Shown piece by piece: positions 59,769 to 64,000 of a stretch of DNA of 64,000 nt. The notes under the pieces were generated by a model. The model was not told the origin of the DNA. It made no database searches and was given only the letters and a program-made list of their open reading frames with translations. This DNA is from Candidatus Poribacteria bacterium (GTDB lineage Bacteria > Poribacteria > WGA-4E > PCPOR2b): assembly GCA_022822785.1 (NCBI GenBank), contig JAJEAL010000144.1, positions 1 through 64,000 on the forward strand, in the 5' to 3' direction. A program made the position numbers and the translations under genes. Position 1 is the stretch's first letter; each line of letters starts with the position of its first letter.

Positions 59769-62186
59769 CTATTTCAGGATTGCCATCTTGCGCATGGAGA
59801 CATAATCACCAGCTTTCAGCACATAGAAATAAACACCGCTGGCAGCCCGTTCTCCCGATTGGGTACGTCCATCCCAGTGGATCGCTTTATCCTTAGTGAC
59901 ATACCGCCCACGGTTCTGTATACCGATATGCAATGTCCGTACCAACTGACCGGAGACATTGTAGATTTCCATCGATACAGGGGCATTTTCTGCGAGTTCA
60001 TAAGGGATCCAAACGTCCGGATTGAACGGATTGGGGTAACTTTGGAGCAGCTGAGTCCGCATTGGAGCAGCAGCGGTATCTGGTGGACTGAATACAGGGG
60101 TAATACCGTTGGGGTCAATGCTAGGGGTGCCCATAATGCCAATCGTATCGACAGGCACAACGGCATAAAAGTAGCGGGTGTCCTGCGGATCGAAAAGACC
60201 GCTGTCCGCATCGATATCTTGAAAAATTGTTGTATCCTCGAAGTGTGTATCGGTCGCGTTGACCCATCCGACAATGTTGATGTCACCATTGGGGATGCCA
60301 TCCCCATTCCGGTCTGCGGCGTTCAGCACTTCGGCAGCAGTCTGGAATGGCTGCGGGTCATCAGTTTCGACGGACGAGGTATATCGCTTTCGGACGATAG
60401 CGACCTCACGGATATCGCTTAAATCTTCGAGCTCCCATTGCACACGGACACTCGTCTCCCTCTCTTGTGAGGCGATAGGCGTCGAAAGGGCGCCAGCGGG
60501 CGGACGACCTGCCATATAACTCACAGCACCGCCAAAATAGTCACCGCCGGGGATAACCACCTGCTCGACATCGGGACGCAGATTGATTAGGATGAGCGTA
60601 ATCTTCTGAATATCGCCCCCGAAATCGTTGAATGTGATTTGGCCCTCTTGAGAACGCTGGTAGGTGAACGCCTCTCGGATTTCGTGGGTGCCGTCCCGTT
60701 TTTCAACGATAAACCTTGCCCCCCAACCACGCAAGCCAAAGACGTCGAGTCGATCTAATTCGTTCTGAATTTCAGCCCGGTCTGTGATGCCGAGTGGACT
60801 CATGTCGATTGGGGCGATGTCGGCGCCATCGACCTTGACCGCAAATTCGGGCATTACGACGCCGGGGGTCGGTTCAAAAACAATATAGCGTGACGAGAAC
60901 GGTTCCGGCATCGCCTCTGAATCCCAATCAACGCGGACAGGATAGGTGTTATGCACATCGCTCGGATGAATGAGAACGGGCGGGAAACGGTGTCCATTGA
61001 GGTAGTGCTGTCCGTCATCACGGTCATGCGTAAAGTAGTTCCACTCGGTAAAGGTCTTAAAGGCTTCGACTAGGGTTGTGCCGTGGTTGGTAAAGACATC
61101 CAGAAAGTTGCCGAATTCGCGGTAAGAGCCCTCCGTTGCATCCCCATAAAACTGGCGGACAATATCGACATCGAATCGTTCCGTCATGTAAAACACCCAG
61201 ATCACCGCCGCATATTCGTGCAAACCGACAAGACTGTCGAGCGCGATGTCAGGCTGATCCAAAAAGATACCAAGCTGTCTGGGGTAATAGTCGTAGGCAT
61301 CGGTCTCGCCGATCTCGTCGGGATCGGGAATATCATCGCGATCATCAATCAGTCCACCGTCGTATACTTTTGACTCAATCCATGTCGCTGACGCTTCCAT
61401 GAACCAACGGGGCATTCGTGCGTTGTAGGCGAAGTGAATCCCGTGCATAAATTCGTGTGCAGTAGTTGTTTCCATGAAACGGTTGCCCTCTAACTTGCCG
61501 AAATAGTCGTACAGACGGGAATTTATCGCAAAATAGGGACCGAAGGTCACGACGGTCGGTCGTATCCGTCCATGATACCAGTTGGTCGTTGTAAAGCCGA
61601 GCGCCGGAAACTGAAACAGGTACACATCATATTTATGATTGCCACCGTTGTACGCGTCCCAAAAATCGTCATAAGGCTTTTTGAACCCCATCAGATTGAC
61701 CTCGACATGGTACGATTTCTCGTGTGCTTCAGCACACAGATCAACGTAGTCCGGTACACCGTTCAGCGGATTGATATCTTCGAGCGGCGGTGCATGTGGA
61801 CCGACGGTGGTGTAATGGAATCGGAAGTGGGCGGTGTCAAACTTCTTTGGCAGCTTGACATCACCGTAGGGGCTGCCGGGCTGTCCCGGACGGAGGAAAA
61901 TCCCTTGAAACTCACGCTGATAGACCGCTGGCAGATAATCCCAGTTTTGTGCAAGGGTGTTGAAGGTGTCCGTAAAACACTTCTCAATTTCGCTGGCGGC
62001 ATAGCTCGACTTGGGGTTGACATATTTTCGGGCGGTGCGGATGGCGCTATGCAGCCCTGGATCGGGTAGACGTGCATCGACAATGACAGGTGTGGTAGCG
62101 AAAATTCCAAGGATTAATGATAAGGCTAGGAAAAATTTCAAATGGTTCACGCACATTCCTCTAAATCGCGTTATTTTGGAGTGCAT
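59769..62186 (-). CDS. Secreted zinc metalloprotease with FlgD-type C-terminal domain
   Basis: An 805-residue exported protein. A signal peptide (hydrophobic run FFLALSLILGIFATTPVIV) leads to a peptidase-like domain with TTAHEFMHGIHFAY (HExxH) and PRWFMEASATWIES (E as possible third ligand), about 245-275. A beta-rich middle follows. The C-terminal 90 residues (YPNPFNPDVWIPYELAEN, WDGRTQSGERAASGVYFY) match the FlgD Ig-like domain often used as a type IX-like sorting or surface anchor region. It resembles MXAN_6640-type surface proteases. The substrate is unknown. Confidence 0.82.
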   Translation of the reverse strand: MHSKITRFRGMCVNHLKFFLALSLILGIFATTPVIVDARLPDPGLHSAIRTARKYVNPKSSYAASEIEKCFTDTFNTLAQNWDYLPAVYQREFQGIFLRPGQPGSPYGDVKLPKKFDTAHFRFHYTTVGPHAPPLEDINPLNGVPDYVDLCAEAHEKSYHVEVNLMGFKKPYDDFWDAYNGGNHKYDVYLFQFPALGFTTTNWYHGRIRPTVVTFGPYFAINSRLYDYFGKLEGNRFMETTTAHEFMHGIHFAYNARMPRWFMEASATWIESKVYDGGLIDDRDDIPDPDEIGETDAYDYYPRQLGIFLDQPDIALDSLVGLHEYAAVIWVFYMTERFDVDIVRQFYGDATEGSYREFGNFLDVFTNHGTTLVEAFKTFTEWNYFTHDRDDGQHYLNGHRFPPVLIHPSDVHNTYPVRVDWDSEAMPEPFSSRYIVFEPTPGVVMPEFAVKVDGADIAPIDMSPLGITDRAEIQNELDRLDVFGLRGWGARFIVEKRDGTHEIREAFTYQRSQEGQITFNDFGGDIQKITLILINLRPDVEQVVIPGGDYFGGAVSYMAGRPPAGALSTPIASQERETSVRVQWELEDLSDIREVAIVRKRYTSSVETDDPQPFQTAAEVLNAADRNGDGIPNGDINIVGWVNATDTHFEDTTIFQDIDADSGLFDPQDTRYFYAVVPVDTIGIMGTPSIDPNGITPVFSPPDTAAAPMRTQLLQSYPNPFNPDVWIPYELAENAPVSMEIYNVSGQLVRTLHIGIQNRGRYVTKDKAIHWDGRTQSGERAASGVYFYVLKAGDYVSMRKMAILK

Positions 62187-62217
62187 CGATCGTATTGAGA
62201 CAGGTTATCTATGGGCA

Positions 62218-62247
62218 ATGATAACATCTAGCCTCTCTTTTTGTCAA
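62218..62247 (-). promoter_or_regulatory. Sigma-70 promoter of the protease-lipoprotein-uppS unit
   Basis: On the minus strand TTGACA (62247-62242), an 18-bp spacer, then TATCAT (62223-62218), about 30 bp before the protease start. Confidence 0.75.
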
Positions 62248-62480
62248 CAACTTTGGGGGATAGGTTTTCGCTTTTAGCCATCCACCTTCTGTGCTATAAT
62301 GAGCGTCATCAATTTATTATTTTCGGGAGGGAAAGTGCGCTAATACAAGGCACTAGACTCTATAGACGCCTTGCACATTTAGGGTCAAAAAAGATAGATG
62401 GTTTGTACAACGTAGGGCAACCATCCTAGTTCATTGAAAACACCTAGAAATGGTTCTTACCGGAGGTTACTCCTGAACAA

Positions 62481-63218
62481 TTACGGGATGAATGTCTCAA
62501 GGATGGGAGGCGGTTGGTTATCCCCCAAAAGGGCGAGCGCAGCTGAGATAATCTGATGATGCAGAGTGGGGTTGTTCGGCTCACCAAGTGGGTAGCCGAA
62601 ACCGTACGGCACCGCAAGCGCTCGGGGTGGCTTAACCTGCTCAGTGATATACGGAACCAGCGTAATTGAAACCGTTGAGATGTCCGCTGCCTCGATTGCG
62701 CGTTGGATCAGTCCAACGGACTGATTGCATAGCGGTCAGACAGGGGTCAGAAAGGCGACATGGACGCCATCTGCCTTAAGATGCGCCGCAACTTCTGGGG
62801 CGGTGCGTTTGATTAACCGTCCCGGAGCGGGTTGCGATCCCATAAAGCTGAAATGCCGGTCGTTGAGCTCCCCGATTTTGCCCGTCCGCTCTAGCTCACG
62901 AAAACGATCGAGTGGAAACACCAGATTCCGATCCGCAAAGCTGGCGGTCTGATCGTATACAGTGCTGCTGTGTGCAGTCGTCAACGCTTGGACATCAACG
63001 GTGTTAGGGATTTCACGATAGGAGTAATCGCCGCTCATGAAATGATCATCAAACGGCTCTTGAGACGCTGTATGTAAACCGGCGGTGGTGACCAAGGCAA
63101 CTCGGCATTCCGTTAGTGGTCGCTGCAGCGGGGTATGCGGCGTTGTGTCGTAACGTCGATAGCGATAGAGTTTCATGAAGATGCGAAGTTTTAAGTCGAG
63201 TTCATCAACGGCTGGCAT
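62481..63218 (-). CDS. GrdB-family selenoprotein with in-frame UGA (UxxC motif)
   Basis: A 245-residue protein if UGA at 62738-62736 is read as selenocysteine (residue 161). Before it: TTAGLHTASQEPFDD and VFPLDRFRELERTGKIGELN. Across it: VAFLTPVUPLCNQSVGLIQR. After it: IEAADISTVSITLVPYITEQ, VKPPRALAVPYGFGYPLGEP and a TAA at 62483-62481. The continuation matches the glycine/sarcosine/betaine reductase selenoprotein B-like family. A SECIS-like hairpin lies 10 nt after the UGA. It is a redox protein of unknown substrate. GAGGGA lies before the ATG at 63218, and TTGACA-18-TATTAA upstream is its probable promoter. Confidence 0.85.
62707..62725 (-). promoter_or_regulatory. SECIS-like hairpin
   Basis: On the minus-strand mRNA, 10 nt after the UGA, a perfect 8-bp stem AUCAGUCC / GGACUGAU closes a GUU loop (62725-62707). 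Position and loop G fit bacterial SECIS elements, which lie within the coding region just 3' of the UGA. An alternative stem, GUUGGA / UCCAAC around CUGA, lies six bases later. Confidence 0.65.
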
Positions 63219-63257
63219 GCTGGGTTCCCTCTCTGCATTGTTTAAGTCGTACGCAGA

Positions 63258-63287
63258 TTAATATTTCAGCTATATTCTTCATGTCAA
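63258..63287 (-). promoter_or_regulatory. Probable promoter of the selenoprotein gene
   Basis: On the minus strand TTGACA (63287-63282), an 18-bp spacer, then TATTAA (63263-63258), about 40 bp upstream of the ATG. Confidence 0.5.
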
Positions 63288-63368
63288 TTATAGCATAAAT
63301 TGAGTTGGTGTCAAATGAGCGCCTTCTCACCTGAACACGAACTATTTCCGAAACCGAGGTTTTCGATA

Positions 63369-64000
63369 ATGGCAGATTCAAAACGAATTGAGCACCGTGA
63401 GCTCGTTCAATTTTTCAAAGAGACGTTGATGGCTGTTGGTGCGCCTTCGCAGGTCGCAGAGGTGGAAGCGGAGATTGGTGCCGAGGTTGACCTCTGCGGC
63501 GTCCATTCACACGGCGTTAGGCTCCTGCCGGTGATGGTTGGAAACATACAAACTGGATTGACGAACCCGGATCCGCAAGTAACCATCCTTGCTGAACAAC
63601 CGGCGTCAGTACTCGCCGAGACAGACCGGGGCATCGGGCGTTATATCTCTGCCGTCGCGATGGATATGGCAGTGGAACGTGCCGAAACCTACGGCATCGG
63701 TGCGGTTACCATCCGGGGCGTGGCGCACTGGGGCCGAGGTTATAGCTATGCAGCGCGGGCAGCGCGAGCGGGTATGGTCGGTTTGGCATTCACAAACGCT
63801 ATAATCAACTTTCCGGCGTGGGGCACTTCCGCGGCATCTCTGGGAAATAATCCGATGGCTATCGGTATACCCGTAGAGGATGGGGGTGAGCCTGCGGTGC
63901 TAGACCTCGCCATGACGCAGACCGCTATCGGCCGTGTTCGGGAAGCGGCAGAGGCGGGGCAGCGCGTTCCGCTGGGTTGGGGATTAGATGCAGCGGGACA
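63369..64000 (+). CDS. Ldh-family oxidoreductase (malate/L-lactate dehydrogenase-like), partial
   Basis: About 210 N-terminal residues before the window ends. It is an NAD(P)-dependent Ldh_2 family enzyme: HRELVQFFKETLMAVGAP, VDLCGVHSHGVRLLPVMV, IRGVAHWGRGYSYAARAA and AWGTSAASLGNNPMAIGI. The family reduces 2-oxoacids or cyclic imino acids. The ATG at 63369 is used; an in-frame ATG at 63315 would add 18 residues and has no better ribosome site. It diverges from the selenoprotein gene. Confidence 0.88.
   Translation, partial: MADSKRIEHRELVQFFKETLMAVGAPSQVAEVEAEIGAEVDLCGVHSHGVRLLPVMVGNIQTGLTNPDPQVTILAEQPASVLAETDRGIGRYISAVAMDMAVERAETYGIGAVTIRGVAHWGRGYSYAARAARAGMVGLAFTNAIINFPAWGTSAASLGNNPMAIGIPVEDGGEPAVLDLAMTQTAIGRVREAAEAGQRVPLGWGLDAAG

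Noticed and set aside
62736-63218. GrdB-like protein taken as a 160-aa gene ending at TGA
   Set aside because: The frame continues with family-matching sequence to TAA 62481, and a SECIS-like hairpin follows the TGA; reading it as Sec is better supported.

Overview
The window looks like a chromosomal segment of an uncultured bacterium with a mid-50s %GC, intergenic-repeat-rich genome. Paired sulfatases, a phytanoyl-CoA dioxygenase family protein, an enolase-superfamily dehydratase, sugar-phosphate isomerase-like TIM barrels, WD40, NHL and TPR proteins, a FlgD-type C-terminal sorting domain and many short palindromic intergenic elements would fit Candidatus Poribacteria or a similar sponge-associated lineage. 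That placement is inferred from gene mix only; no rRNA or other marker settles it.

Layout. 1-9.6 kb: Gfo/Idh oxidoreductase (cut by the window edge), old-yellow-enzyme homologue, WD40 and NHL propellers, nucleotide-sugar dehydrogenase, and a two-gene unit of a NYN-domain protein and a TPR-histidine kinase. 9.7-12.5 kb: a minus-strand housekeeping unit, rplM-rpsI-purA, with its own promoter and a 300-nt leader, followed by tRNA-Lys and tRNA-Glu with their own promoter and a terminator. 12.6-25.6 kb: STAS regulator, ceramidase-like hydrolase, aldo/keto reductase, MFS transporter, a probable phosphonate unit (alcohol dehydrogenase plus PhnA-like phosphonoacetate hydrolase), two convergent sulfatases and a TonB-dependent receptor.

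25.7-40.7 kb is a defence island. A type I restriction-modification locus (hsdM, hsdS, hsdR and a short M48-type metallopeptidase) is split by a tight three-gene cassette of unknown genes ending in a HEPN-like protein. Next to it is the most interesting locus of the window: a long prokaryotic Argonaute (about 790 residues, apparent D-E-D-N catalytic tetrad) in an operon behind a two-helix membrane protein and a ribbon-helix-helix protein. That operon is driven by a strong promoter overlapped by two tandem 11-bp repeats. A HELGHH metallopeptidase-like gene converges on the Argonaute gene. A chimeric scar made of an hsdM 5' fragment and a PhyH 3' fragment lies just upstream of the operon, so the Argonaute segment sits between direct repeats of hsdM sequence.

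40.9-64 kb is mostly housekeeping and catabolic: PhyH dioxygenase, an NtrB/NtrC-like two-component pair, a SecD-SecF fusion, tRNA-Arg, apt, a small pair of membrane proteins with a glycine zipper, sugar isomerase/enolase/FGGY-kinase genes, an orphan HsdR-N nuclease-like protein, M55 peptidase, and the minus-strand run secreted metalloprotease-lipoprotein-uppS. Near the end is a GrdB-family selenoprotein whose in-frame UGA (UxxC motif) is followed by a SECIS-like hairpin. The window ends inside an Ldh-family oxidoreductase. Two MITE-like families, a 33-bp palindrome family, a CCCCCT...AGGGGG hairpin family, a 67-bp tandem repeat and 10-bp-phased iterons fill the spacers.
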